Source: Saccharicrinis sp. (GTDB taxonomy: Bacteria; Bacteroidota; Bacteroidia; Bacteroidales; Marinilabiliaceae). From it: 64,000 bases of DNA. A program made the position numbers and the translations under genes. The stretch spans positions 1 through 64,000 of the forward strand of contig JAGXIO010000186.1 in the NCBI GenBank assembly GCA_024635555.1. Direction: 5' to 3'. The notes beneath the pieces are model-generated. The model ran no database searches, was not told the DNA's origin, and saw only the letters and a list, made by a program, of their open reading frames with translations. Numbering within the stretch: the stretch's first letter is position 1; each line of letters begins with the position of its first letter. This document shows, in pieces, positions 1 through 9,118 of the stretch.

Positions 1-1845
1 ACCGAAGGTGGCACTGAATACATTGGTAGTTGTCAAGCTCTTGTCGTTATTGGCTGCTTTAATAAATTCAGCACCAACCAAGGCACTTGGCAACGTGCTT
101 ATGGTATAAGTTCTGTCTGTATAATAAGTGTCGTTGGCTTTTAAACCCGTAGCCCTAACATATTTGGGGCCATTGGTTACGTTGGAAATAAGCTGTGATT
201 GGCCTACGGTGATGGTACCTGAACTGGCAGTTCTAGTAAGTGTTCCATCGGTGACAGTTAATGTAGCCGTGTATGTTCCTGCAGTAGTATAGGTATGCGA
301 GGGTGCTGCAAGTGTAGCAAGTGCCGAACCATCCCCAAAGTTCCAACTGTATGATGGAGATGTTGCACCAGATATGGTAGCAGCGAAGTTTACTGTTAAA
401 GGTACATTTCCGGTTACAGGAGTAGCTGTAACAGCAACAGTAAAACCATCGCTAAAAACAGAGAAAAACCCATCGTTACCATTGGCCGTGGCATCTATAG
501 CTGAGGTAGTGTATAAAGTTTGGCTTTCCGGAATATAGCCTCCTATAACCACTTTGCCATTTCTTACCGCAATAGTATGTCCTTCGCCACCTATTGCCGT
601 TCTGGTACATAATTCTCTGGTTGTAAAATCAGGATCCATTACTAAAACAAACGCACCTCCCGTGTATCCACCTGATATGGGTTCCATTGTTATAGGAAGG
701 CCTGAGGCAGAGGAACCTATAACATAAACTCGACCATCTGCATCTGCATGTATATCACCAAATTCAGGGTGTGCAGTACTACCAGCCCCTGATGATAATC
801 GGGCACAGAATAGTTGTCCTTTAATATAAGTTCCGTCGTTAGGATTATACCTTCCAAAGAAAGTTTTTTTCTCTGTTTTGGTGTTATAGAAAGCATGATA
901 TTTATCGCCTCCTACAATACTTGAAGGGGTGCTGATATTGAAAGGGCTGTATCGGAAAATATGATTTCCCCCATCTACGGCAAATGCCATGTATAGTTTT
1001 CCATCATCTCCTATTTCACATCGTGCTCCACGTGAGTCGGCCATATTATTTTCGGGTAGATTAATCCATTTGGGGTCGTCACGAGTGCCATTCCAGTCAT
1101 ACGCCTTGTATTTCTGTGACCCGGTATAGGACCACCCTTTGTAAATTGAAACATCCACCGGATTGTAGCCACTTTGGTCAGCTGCTGTTATGTTTTTGAA
1201 CCCAAGACTTATAACTGTTTGTGAGGTTTCGTCAATACATACGTCAAGCGAATATTGCATTCCGGTTGACCAGTTACCTGCTAAGTTCCAGGTATTATTG
1301 TAATTATACACTTCACCTGAAGTTACTGCTTTGTTTAGGAATGTTGTATTGCTAAGTAATACAGCAAATCTTCCAGAAGGCGATGCATCTATTCGTTGAA
1401 CGCTCTTACTAAATGTGTTGGACCATAAGAGTGTGGATGCTGTATTGTTTAATATCAAAGCCCCACCACCCATGGCAGCAATGTAAAGACGATCTTGACT
1501 GTCAATGGATAAATCGGTAACCTGATCGGCCACACGTGTTACCGAAAGTACCGTTCTGCCATCGGACGATAAGCGAATAATAGCCCCCGAGGAGCTTGCT
1601 GTTGCACCATTCAATAATACGGGCGTTAAATTACCCGGTTGGGCGTCGGTAATGCAGGCTGCCAATACAATGGTGCCATCACTTAAAATTGCACTGCCAT
1701 ATACCCTGTCCGTAGTGCCGGACCCTCCAAGGAACGAGGATGCTCCAATGCTGTATGCACCATAGGAATAAAAAGACACTAAAAAGAAACAGAGCAAGCT
1801 TAAATTAAAGCTGTTTTTTTGAAGAATAGAAATAATTTTTTTCAT
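1..1845 (-). CDS. Secreted beta-propeller protein with PKD domain (3' end off the left edge)
   Basis: A reading frame opens with ATG at 1845 and stays open for 615 codons to the window edge, so the C-terminus is missing. It starts with a lysine-rich, hydrophobic signal peptide (MKKIISILQ..., LLCFFLV). The first ~480 residues are propeller-like repeats rich in Asp/Gly turns, such as 'SIDSQDRLYIAAMGGG' and 'DADGRVYVIGSS', as in SBBP/NHL-type propellers. A PKD domain follows (core 'YSWNFGDGS', then 'TVTDG'). The visible C-terminal part has a module with a 'YYTDRTYTI...LVGAEFI' pattern. The same module occurs near the C-terminus of the neighbouring 2361-6005 protein ('YTDRLYKF...LLGKEAL'). A T9SS tail would be expected beyond the edge but cannot be seen. 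The function is unknown; surface binding or display is an inference from architecture. Confidence 0.8.
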   Translation of the reverse strand, partial: MKKIISILQKNSFNLSLLCFFLVSFYSYGAYSIGASSFLGGSGTTDRVYGSAILSDGTIVLAACITDAQPGNLTPVLLNGATASSSGAIIRLSSDGRTVLSVTRVADQVTDLSIDSQDRLYIAAMGGGALILNNTASTLLWSNTFSKSVQRIDASPSGRFAVLLSNTTFLNKAVTSGEVYNYNNTWNLAGNWSTGMQYSLDVCIDETSQTVISLGFKNITAADQSGYNPVDVSIYKGWSYTGSQKYKAYDWNGTRDDPKWINLPENNMADSRGARCEIGDDGKLYMAFAVDGGNHIFRYSPFNISTPSSIVGGDKYHAFYNTKTEKKTFFGRYNPNDGTYIKGQLFCARLSSGAGSTAHPEFGDIHADADGRVYVIGSSASGLPITMEPISGGYTGGAFVLVMDPDFTTRELCTRTAIGGEGHTIAVRNGKVVIGGYIPESQTLYTTSAIDATANGNDGFFSVFSDGFTVAVTATPVTGNVPLTVNFAATISGATSPSYSWNFGDGSALATLAAPSHTYTTAGTYTATLTVTDGTLTRTASSGTITVGQSQLISNVTNGPKYVRATGLKANDTYYTDRTYTISTLPSALVGAEFIKAANNDKSLTTTNVFSATFG

Positions 1846-1893
1846 AGCAATATATTTATTTAATGATTAATTTTTCAGCAGTACTTTATTTCA

Positions 1894-2274
1894 ATAATTA
1901 ATAAAGTAATACCATTTTTAACACGACGAAAAATAGTTAGATTACCCTTAACCCTAAAATCAAATATTTAATATTTTAAAACATATATTAAAAAATGTTG
2001 CAAAATATATACAAACAGTATTTTAAGTTAAATTAATATAAAAACCAACTTGTAACTGAGCGTAAATACAGAAAAACTCACACCCACCCAATCTACCAAT
2101 CACCTGCTAATCCTGACTATCATTTTAAGTATATAACACTAAACAAAAAAAGAGGTTAACTAATCGTGTAATTAGTTAACCTCTTGTAAAGTTACAATAC
2201 GTAATGGGTTGATTATTTTTTGATTATTTTTTCAGTAGTTATATTACTACCATTAATTACTTTCACCATATACA
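1894..2274. repeat. Long direct repeat, copy A (partner at 6221-6592)
   Basis: About 380 bp here match 6221-6592 almost base for base, with scattered substitutions and a few small indels. The shared block holds AT-rich leader, the hairpin terminator and the last ~60 bp of the 6531-8948 coding sequence (codons for the tail ...TEKVIKK). In this copy the coding part is an orphan: similarity stops abruptly at 2274, where copy B continues into its gene. The two copies flank the 2361-6005 gene in the same orientation. The rest of the gene-free stretch 1846-2360 (1846-1893 and 2275-2360) is AT-rich and shows nothing else I can name. Confidence 0.9.
2150..2185 (-). terminator. Hairpin terminator in repeat copy A
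   Basis: A 15 bp perfect stem (2150-2164 paired with 2171-2185) has a 6 nt loop. On the minus strand it is followed by a run of seven T. It is a duplicate of the terminator at 6468-6503 and would stop transcription leaving the 2361-6005 gene. Confidence 0.8.
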
Positions 2275-2360
2275 GTGATTATTTAGTTCCACTAATGATT
2301 GGCTGGAGTCTGTGCACGCACATTTAATAAACCAAATACAATTAATGCAAGTAATATAAC

Positions 2361-5300
2361 TTACGGCATTAAGAACGTTTCCGATACTATTTCTCCTGTT
2401 TTCTTATATATCGCCCGAACAATGTAATATCCATTCTTAATATTTGACGGTATATCCGTACTTGAGATTGCATTACCTGCTGTAAACACTTTTCGTCCCA
2501 TAACATCAAATATTTCAATGTTACTAACCTCTCCAGCAAATTCAAGGCTGCACGATCCACTCTGTAATACTCTTACTTTAATTTTAGATCCATTCTCCAG
2601 TTCGTCGTTAGTTTTCTCAAACCAAGTACGATTTTTTGGATCCACATATTCTTCAATACCAGTAGAAACTTTGTTTGGTACAAGTATAACATTATACATG
2701 CTACTTTCCCCTCCGTTTCCATTTAGAGTAATGTTTTCACCTTTACTAAAAAATTTACTTCTTATATACCTAGTAGCTTCAGCTCCGTTTAAATTTGTAG
2801 AAATGGTTTCTGTATAATCAATCCAGCCATTTTCATTTGTAAGCCAAGTCGTAGCCAATTCTGTACGTTCTGTTGTGTAAACAACAAACACTGTCATATC
2901 CTGCTCTACAGTAAATGAAATCAGACTTGTTGTCGGTGAAGTTATCTTATCGTCGTTTGGAGTTCGTAAAGCCTCTTTTCCTAGTAACAAGGAAGGTACA
3001 CCTGTAAATTTATATAATCTGTCGGTATACATTTTCTCATCTTCGTTTAAAGTAAACCACTCATAAGTTTTAGTGCTATTTACGCTGAATCCTGAAATCG
3101 GATTCACTTGCTCTTCAGTAATTGTAGCTACACACTTAGCTGTAAAATCTCCATCAGATGTTTTTACTGTAATGGTTGCTGTACCTTTCCCAACAGCAGA
3201 GACAACACCATTAACAACAGAAGCTATAGTCGGATCACTAGAACTCCACTCTACAGATTTGTTATCAGCATTTGCAGGAATAATAGTTGCTGTAATAGTT
3301 TCACTACCACTAGCCATGTTTATAGCCGATTTATCTAATGTTATTCCTGTAACAGCTATACTAACTTTGTCGGTAGTAGGATTAATGACTTTACCATTCC
3401 ATGTATCAAAATCTATTGTGTATGTTGATGCTTCAGGTATGTAACCATTTTGTCTCTTTCTAAATTCATCTCTATTCCATTTGTTCGATAAGATTTGATT
3501 TCCTATGATGTTTTCACAAAGTAAACCAAAACGCAGGTGAGAGAAGCCGGCATTATCTGCTCTACCCATTTCTAATGGTGCATTATATATGTTTACTTTT
3601 GAATCTGGCACACCTGTTGCAGCATCAAGCCTCCAAGCATAAATACCACCATCTGCTTCAGAATGTCTTCCGGCGGCACAAGTAATTTTTCCACCACTTA
3701 CACTAACGCCAACTACTGGCCATCTCGATTCTAGTTGTCCGTGTACACCAATTTTACTTTCTTCTGGGGCAGCAAGAAATTTCCATTTCATTTTTCCATC
3801 AGAAGGATTCAGACAGTAAACATATCCATCAGCAGAACCAAAATAAACTGCACCGTTAAACTCTACCACTGAACCATTAATTCGGCCACCAGCAAGAAAA
3901 GTCCATTTTACGGTTCCACTTTCCTTTGCAACAATCATGTTTTCGTGAATATAACCCTGTATCGATAAGCTACCTACTGTTACGGTATTCGTGCTCGTCA
4001 TTGCTAATGCTTCGTATTTGAAGTTATCCGTCCAAACACGTACAATTTCACTATTGCTTTTCGTATAAGGTGCTGCAGCAGCAGCCATATTTGTTGCTAA
4101 TTCGTTGTGTGTAATTAATCGATTAGCATCATTAATAGGCGTCTTATAAGGCTCGAGCAAAGGGGATGTTAACGATATCACACCACGTACGGAATTATAA
4201 CATGAACACCATCCTGTGGCAAAATAAAGCCCACCATAAGCAGGAGTGCTAGCGCCACCACAAGCACTACGAGTAATAAAATTTCTTGATACTTTTACAT
4301 AATTTTCAGTGGGCACTTTCCAATCTGCCAACATTACACAGCCAGTAACAATATAGTTTTTTGTACCACTGGCACGTGTACAATTATTGTATTTACCCAT
4401 ATCGTTCCATGAAATAGTTGCACCTGTTTCTCTGTCAATACGTTCAAAAGCATCAGAGTTAGTAACTATAACTTGGTTATCAACAACCATTAACATATGG
4501 CCATAAGATGTTTTTTCACCACCAGCTACAAGAGGAAAGATGTCTGTTCCCCAGTAACTAGAAGTTTTTAAGGTTCTTTTTTTCTCCGGTTCCATCTGAT
4601 AATGCGTTTTCCATAGAAGTTGGTTTTTGGCAACATCAATTGAGCAAAGAAATGGGTCGTTATTAGCTGCTAAAACACCAGTAGCGCCAAAAAGATATAG
4701 TCTTTCGTTATCGTAAATTATCTGAGTAATATTTGGATAGATTGTATCGGAACCGACACCACCTGCACCAACAAATTCCGTGTTTTCCCAAAGTTTATCT
4801 CCGTTTGTTGCATTAAGCGCAACTGCTTTCTCGTTCGATGTGCCGTCCCATCTATTTCTAGTTTGGTTTTGTAAGCTTTGAGCAAAAAAGATTCGCTTGT
4901 CTTTTTTATCTAATACTGGAAATATAACATATTTGTCTGAAGTAAATCTCCATTTAAGATTTCCTGTAGATATTTCCACAGCACTTAGTTGTTTAGCATT
5001 TGCGATATATAAAATGCCATCATCCGCGATTAAATGCTCGTCGCAAAATTTCTTCCAACTATTTAAAGAATCTACAGAAAATGCACCACCTTCGGGATAT
5101 TCCATTATTTTATCGCCGGTATGTAAATCGTAAGAAGTAAGCACACCACCCTCTTCAGGTACTAAAAACACCTTTCCATCAGCAATAATGTGATTCGTTC
5201 TGTGATCTACAGCGTATGTAAATAATCTCCACAATGGCATACCGTTCATAGCATCTCTTGCAGTATACACATGTGATTTCTTATCAAAAGCAGCTCCTGT

Positions 5301-6005
5301 TTGACTCCAATCAACAATAACACCTTCAGATGCCATTATTCCCATAGTAAAGTCCATACCGTAGCGCAAGCCACTAATAAATCGAAATCTATTCATAGGT
5401 GGAGCAACTGCGCCATCATTAGAAACAGGATTTCCATTATTGCCGCAAAAACGACGCTCCCAACCATCAAAATTAGCAGGAACTATGGCTTTAACAACTT
5501 TCCATGTGCCAGCTTGTTTAATATAAGCCACACCGTAAGGAGAGAGTACTCTTTTTATCTCGTCATCACTTGGTTTGTCGGCACTATTAATGTTGTCTAA
5601 ATCGGAAACAAACAGGTTAATTGCACCCGAAGCAAAAGGAAGTACGTTTATGGTCTTTGGCTTTTCAACACTTACAAGTCCCATTAATCCTTTTTGAAGA
5701 ATTTTGGAGCGTGTTGCCTGTAATTCTGTTTCAGTAACGGCTATTCCGGCCACATACATTTTACCACTATTGGTTAGTTCAGTGGTAAGGGAACCATCGC
5801 CTGTACCTAAATGCACACAAACACCTTGTTTGATACCCGTAGCGTTAATAATTGTTTGGGCCGTTTGGCTATGGGCAAGGGTAGATTGGAGCAATAACAT
5901 GATAATTGCTAACAAACTGAGATTAACAGTTGTCATTCCCGTAATACGGCTCTTGCTATTTGCCATCAGCGATATTACTTTTCGTGCAATGTTAGTTTTA
6001 ATCAT
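2361..6005 (-). CDS. T9SS-secreted methyltransferase-like/PQQ beta-propeller protein with Big_2 domain
   Basis: The frame is open back to 6143, but ATG 6005 (MIKTNIARKV) is preferred because the extra 46 codons upstream look non-coding; a hydrophobic export signal (LSLLAIIMLLLQSTLAHSQ) follows from either start. After it comes a ~125 residue class I methyltransferase-like fold with a glycine loop 'VHLGTGDGSL' and a later 'LPFASGAINLFVSDLD' strand. Next are ~650 residues of PQQ/quinoprotein-type propeller repeats ('ALNATNGDKLWE', 'LNPSDGKMKWKF', 'YVYCLNPSDG'). Then come a Big_2 Ig-like domain ('VEWSSSDPTIASV'), the 'YTDRLYKF' module shared with the 1-1845 protein, and a T9SS tail ('IEIFDVMGRKVF'...'GYYIVRAIYK'). 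It is a paralogue of 9119-14029. S-adenosylmethionine is not expected outside the cell, so methyl transfer is doubtful and the real activity is unknown. The gene sits between two copies of a long direct repeat. Confidence 0.85.
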   Translation of the reverse strand: MIKTNIARKVISLMANSKSRITGMTTVNLSLLAIIMLLLQSTLAHSQTAQTIINATGIKQGVCVHLGTGDGSLTTELTNSGKMYVAGIAVTETELQATRSKILQKGLMGLVSVEKPKTINVLPFASGAINLFVSDLDNINSADKPSDDEIKRVLSPYGVAYIKQAGTWKVVKAIVPANFDGWERRFCGNNGNPVSNDGAVAPPMNRFRFISGLRYGMDFTMGIMASEGVIVDWSQTGAAFDKKSHVYTARDAMNGMPLWRLFTYAVDHRTNHIIADGKVFLVPEEGGVLTSYDLHTGDKIMEYPEGGAFSVDSLNSWKKFCDEHLIADDGILYIANAKQLSAVEISTGNLKWRFTSDKYVIFPVLDKKDKRIFFAQSLQNQTRNRWDGTSNEKAVALNATNGDKLWENTEFVGAGGVGSDTIYPNITQIIYDNERLYLFGATGVLAANNDPFLCSIDVAKNQLLWKTHYQMEPEKKRTLKTSSYWGTDIFPLVAGGEKTSYGHMLMVVDNQVIVTNSDAFERIDRETGATISWNDMGKYNNCTRASGTKNYIVTGCVMLADWKVPTENYVKVSRNFITRSACGGASTPAYGGLYFATGWCSCYNSVRGVISLTSPLLEPYKTPINDANRLITHNELATNMAAAAAPYTKSNSEIVRVWTDNFKYEALAMTSTNTVTVGSLSIQGYIHENMIVAKESGTVKWTFLAGGRINGSVVEFNGAVYFGSADGYVYCLNPSDGKMKWKFLAAPEESKIGVHGQLESRWPVVGVSVSGGKITCAAGRHSEADGGIYAWRLDAATGVPDSKVNIYNAPLEMGRADNAGFSHLRFGLLCENIIGNQILSNKWNRDEFRKRQNGYIPEASTYTIDFDTWNGKVINPTTDKVSIAVTGITLDKSAINMASGSETITATIIPANADNKSVEWSSSDPTIASVVNGVVSAVGKGTATITVKTSDGDFTAKCVATITEEQVNPISGFSVNSTKTYEWFTLNEDEKMYTDRLYKFTGVPSLLLGKEALRTPNDDKITSPTTSLISFTVEQDMTVFVVYTTERTELATTWLTNENGWIDYTETISTNLNGAEATRYIRSKFFSKGENITLNGNGGESSMYNVILVPNKVSTGIEEYVDPKNRTWFEKTNDELENGSKIKVRVLQSGSCSLEFAGEVSNIEIFDVMGRKVFTAGNAISSTDIPSNIKNGYYIVRAIYKKTGEIVSETFLMP

Positions 6006-6220
6006 TATTAAATTATTTTTAATTATTGTTGTTGCATCGTAACTTTTCCCGTTCTTTTTCAGCGGCGATTTTATTTCTCTACGATTTCTCGGGCTCTTCA
6101 AAGAAAGCGTCCAACTTTTTGGGTGCAACTCAAAAAGAATCACCTTTTGTTATATATGGTCTCGGTTAGCTTTACTGTATTAATATTCTATGGGTCTCTA
6201 CAACCCCATTTTCTTTACAG

Positions 6221-6592
6221 ATAATTAATAAAGTAATACCATTTTTAACACGACGGAAAATAGTTAGATTACCCTTAACCCTAAAATCAAATATTTAATG
6301 TTTTAAAACACACATAAAAAATTGTTACAAAATATATAAAAACAGTATTTTAAATTAAAAATCAACTCGCAACTGAGCATAAATACAGAAAAACACACAC
6401 CCACCCAATCTTCCAATCACCAGCTAATCCTGACTATCATTTTAAGTATATAACACTAAACAAAAAAAAGAGGTTAACTAATTGTGTAATTAGTTAACCT
6501 CTTGTAAAGTTACAATATGTAATGGGTTGATTATTTTTTGATTACTTTTTCAGTAGTTATATTACTACCATTAATTACTTTCACCATATACA
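6221..6592. repeat. Long direct repeat, copy B (partner at 1894-2274)
   Basis: This copy spans the leader upstream of the 2361-6005 gene, the hairpin terminator and the final ~60 bp of the intact 6531-8948 gene. Because the coding portion is continuous with a complete gene here, copy B is probably the original and copy A the derived copy. The gene-free stretch 6006-6530 holds little else: 6006-6143 is an open but unconvincing extension of the 2361 gene. Confidence 0.9.
6468..6503 (-). terminator. Hairpin terminator after the 6531-8948 gene
   Basis: A 15 bp perfect stem (6468-6482 with 6489-6503) with a 6 nt loop lies 27 bp past the stop codon. It is followed on the minus strand by eight T's. 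The stem is AT-rich but long, and the identical stem at 2150-2185 supports its function. Confidence 0.85.
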
Positions 6593-8948
6593 ATCCATTG
6601 GCAAGATCAGAGATGCTTAACTTAACACTAGTTGAAGCATTACCCGATTTAACAACTACGCCATTTACGGTAATAACCTCATAATTAAATGTTTCGTTTG
6701 CAGTTGAGTTAATGTTTAAAAAGCTAGTTACAGGATTAGGAAAAATAGATATACTTAAATCCTTTGTTACGCTGATTACATCAGTTGTTCCATCAGAATA
6801 CTTTATCAGCTCAGTATTTCTATCTGCAAGTAAAGTATATACAGTTCCAACTCTATAGTCATATTCCTTTGTAGATGACGCCAGATAATCCATCCAATTT
6901 GCAGGATTAAACTCACCAACCGCAGTAAATGTTTTACCATTTGCAGTACCCAATCCATATGACCCGGAAGTTATTCCTTCTTGACGTGGACGATAAGCTA
7001 TTTTTAACCATTCGGTACCTGTCTTTTCTTTACGCTCCACAACATATGCCAACTCACCTGATGAAGCATCTACCCAGGAAACAGTATATGCATTAACGGT
7101 AGGATCCCATTCAGCGTTTACGTTAGTAGGAGCATCAATCAACTCCTCAACAGGAGAGTACAAGGCAAAATCATCAATACCACTATTTCTGACAGGTGAT
7201 TGAGTTCCCATATTATTATTTAAAAAATTATCAAAGGCTGAACATGCCACACTACCGCTAGAAGCTCCAACCCAACCTTCTTGTACTGATGATGTCAAGT
7301 TGTGTCCTGCAAAATAACCAAATGCCTTGGTATCCCATACCCCCATATATTTACCCTGGCCTGTTTTTCCACAGATATTATTGGTAATAGCTAAAGAGAA
7401 CGCAGCACACTCACCAGGTGTTTTTTGTATAAGAATTCCTTCGCCATCATTAGCTTGCGAGCCTGTACCGGTGTACCAGTTGTTATCAACCCAAGTATTA
7501 AAGGCACAAAGGTCGGTAAAACGATTCATAAAGTCATCTGTTGGTTTTGAGATTGTAGCTCCATATTGGAACGGAATTATAAAGGAATTGCTGAAATTGT
7601 ATACACTATTCCAATTTGAATTGTCGCACTTATACTTCCAGCCAACATTGTGTTGTATAACAGTATATGAGCCTGCTACGTCAAATATTTTACCGGCAGC
7701 ATTATGTAACCAGTTGTCCTTAATTACAATGTTTTTTGAGAATTGAACTCCATCAGGGAAATCACTACGGTTATCCACTTGGCTTATCAACTGTTTGTTT
7801 ACATCTACACAGTGACCATAAGCATAGTTGAAAATTAAATTCTTCTCTGTTGAAGTAATTTTATTTGTTTCCCGGTCAATCATTATACTTTTAAAGATAA
7901 AATTCTTTGTCGGTTCAGAAACAACATTGTTGGCAATGAAAACATCAGAACCGTATATGGCTATTTTAGATGCATATCTGAAACTTCCCCCACTAAGGAA
8001 GTTATCACCCATACCATACTGATAGACGTTACTAGAGTTTTTATACCACGTACCGTCAAACATATAGTTGGTTACACATGCATTGTCCAATTTGCAACCA
8101 AATACAAAACGTTTTTCACCGGTATAAATTTTCCCTACTCCTTTTTGGTCGGCAGGACAAGTAACACCGCACCAAATATCAAAAGTATTTGTTCCGTCTG
8201 GTACCCTATCGTTCCAACCGTTGATGCCAGCTTGTTTGGTAGCCTTAACTAACCATGAATTTACTGAAGTCCCCCATGTAGAAGCCCAGTGAGCATCAAA
8301 ACCAAAGAACACATAAGCAGCATCCAAATTAACCCACGCAATACCAACATTAGACACATCGGCCAAGCCTGCTTCGTTAGCTCCTTTCATAATACCAATA
8401 AAATTCCACACATAAGGTACTAAACCTTTGCCTGAAGGATCTTTCGACTCAACAACTTTCGACTGCTCTATTTCTTTGTATGGAAAATGAAATTTGGTTT
8501 TCAAATCAGATAATCCATGGTTTTGATATTCACTTTGCGTTACACCATCAAATTCTGCCCAAGGTACAGCCTTAGTGGAGGCTGTTGGTGTTTCACCAAG
8601 GATAACAACTCCTTTTTTCAACATTAAACCTTTTCCTCCAGGGCTATTACCCCAAGCAGCAATGTCGTCAAAATAATAATCGCCAGCAGGATAATAAAGG
8701 ACTCCGCCCCCTTGATTATATAATACATCACGAGCGTATTCAAATTTTGTAAAATCACTAATACAATTAGCACAACCTGCCCCAGCAAAATCATACGTTT
8801 GCATGTTGATTTGGTTATCCCAATTTATATCATCCGTCCACCCAGGATAATTATCACCCTTATAAAATTCAGCAATCGGATTGGCAACCATTGCAAGGCT
8901 TGAGCTTACAGCTAAAGCCAACATTAAAAATATTTTTTTTACTTTCAT
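6531..8948 (-). CDS. T9SS-secreted beta-helix (pectate-lyase-fold) protein with FnIII domain
   Basis: An 805 residue protein with a clear signal peptide (MKVKKIFLMLALAVSSSLA). The N-terminal region carries the 'YPGWTDDINWDN' opening and 'ARDVLYNQGGGVLYYPAGDY', typical of the first coils of pectate-lyase_3-like right-handed beta-helices. Asn-rich coil motifs continue to about residue 600. A FnIII domain follows (~620-715; 'YTVSWVDASSGELAYVVERK'), then a T9SS tail ('ISIFPNPVTSFLNI'...'GLYMVKVING'). It is a close paralogue of 42321-44768, with the same signatures in the same order. A polysaccharide lyase or hydrolase role is likely from the fold, but I cannot assign catalytic residues or a CAZy family. 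It is transcribed after 9119-14029 and ends at a strong terminator. Confidence 0.85.
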   Translation of the reverse strand: MKVKKIFLMLALAVSSSLAMVANPIAEFYKGDNYPGWTDDINWDNQINMQTYDFAGAGCANCISDFTKFEYARDVLYNQGGGVLYYPAGDYYFDDIAAWGNSPGGKGLMLKKGVVILGETPTASTKAVPWAEFDGVTQSEYQNHGLSDLKTKFHFPYKEIEQSKVVESKDPSGKGLVPYVWNFIGIMKGANEAGLADVSNVGIAWVNLDAAYVFFGFDAHWASTWGTSVNSWLVKATKQAGINGWNDRVPDGTNTFDIWCGVTCPADQKGVGKIYTGEKRFVFGCKLDNACVTNYMFDGTWYKNSSNVYQYGMGDNFLSGGSFRYASKIAIYGSDVFIANNVVSEPTKNFIFKSIMIDRETNKITSTEKNLIFNYAYGHCVDVNKQLISQVDNRSDFPDGVQFSKNIVIKDNWLHNAAGKIFDVAGSYTVIQHNVGWKYKCDNSNWNSVYNFSNSFIIPFQYGATISKPTDDFMNRFTDLCAFNTWVDNNWYTGTGSQANDGEGILIQKTPGECAAFSLAITNNICGKTGQGKYMGVWDTKAFGYFAGHNLTSSVQEGWVGASSGSVACSAFDNFLNNNMGTQSPVRNSGIDDFALYSPVEELIDAPTNVNAEWDPTVNAYTVSWVDASSGELAYVVERKEKTGTEWLKIAYRPRQEGITSGSYGLGTANGKTFTAVGEFNPANWMDYLASSTKEYDYRVGTVYTLLADRNTELIKYSDGTTDVISVTKDLSISIFPNPVTSFLNINSTANETFNYEVITVNGVVVKSGNASTSVKLSISDLANGLYMVKVINGSNITTEKVIKK

Positions 8949-9044
8949 ACAAATTATTATTAAATTTAAAATTATAAAAAATAGTTAATACGTTTGGAGT
9001 TTATATGCTAACTCTGACATTCTTTCAACACAATAATGATAATC

Positions 9045-9083
9045 AAAATGAAGCAATTTGAATTTATCAAATTGCTTCATTTT
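9045..9083 (-). terminator. Hairpin after the 9119-14029 gene
   Basis: A 17 bp perfect inverted repeat (9045-9061 with 9067-9083) has a 5 nt loop and starts 36 bp past the stop of the 9119-14029 gene. The stem ends in a short T run on the minus strand, so it is a plausible AT-rich terminator or mRNA-end stabiliser. Confidence 0.65.
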
Positions 9084-9118
9084 GTGTACGCAACTCAATA
9101 CTTTTTGTTGTAAATAAA

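Noticed and set aside
3073-3444. Plus-strand open frames inside 2361-6005 (also around 5301-6042)
   Set aside because: They lie antisense to a well supported secreted protein, have no recognisable domain and no upstream gene context.
6006-6143. Start of the 2361 gene at 6143
   Set aside because: The extra 46 codons precede the export signal, are not signal-like and are absent from the paralogue's N-terminus; ATG 6005 is preferred.
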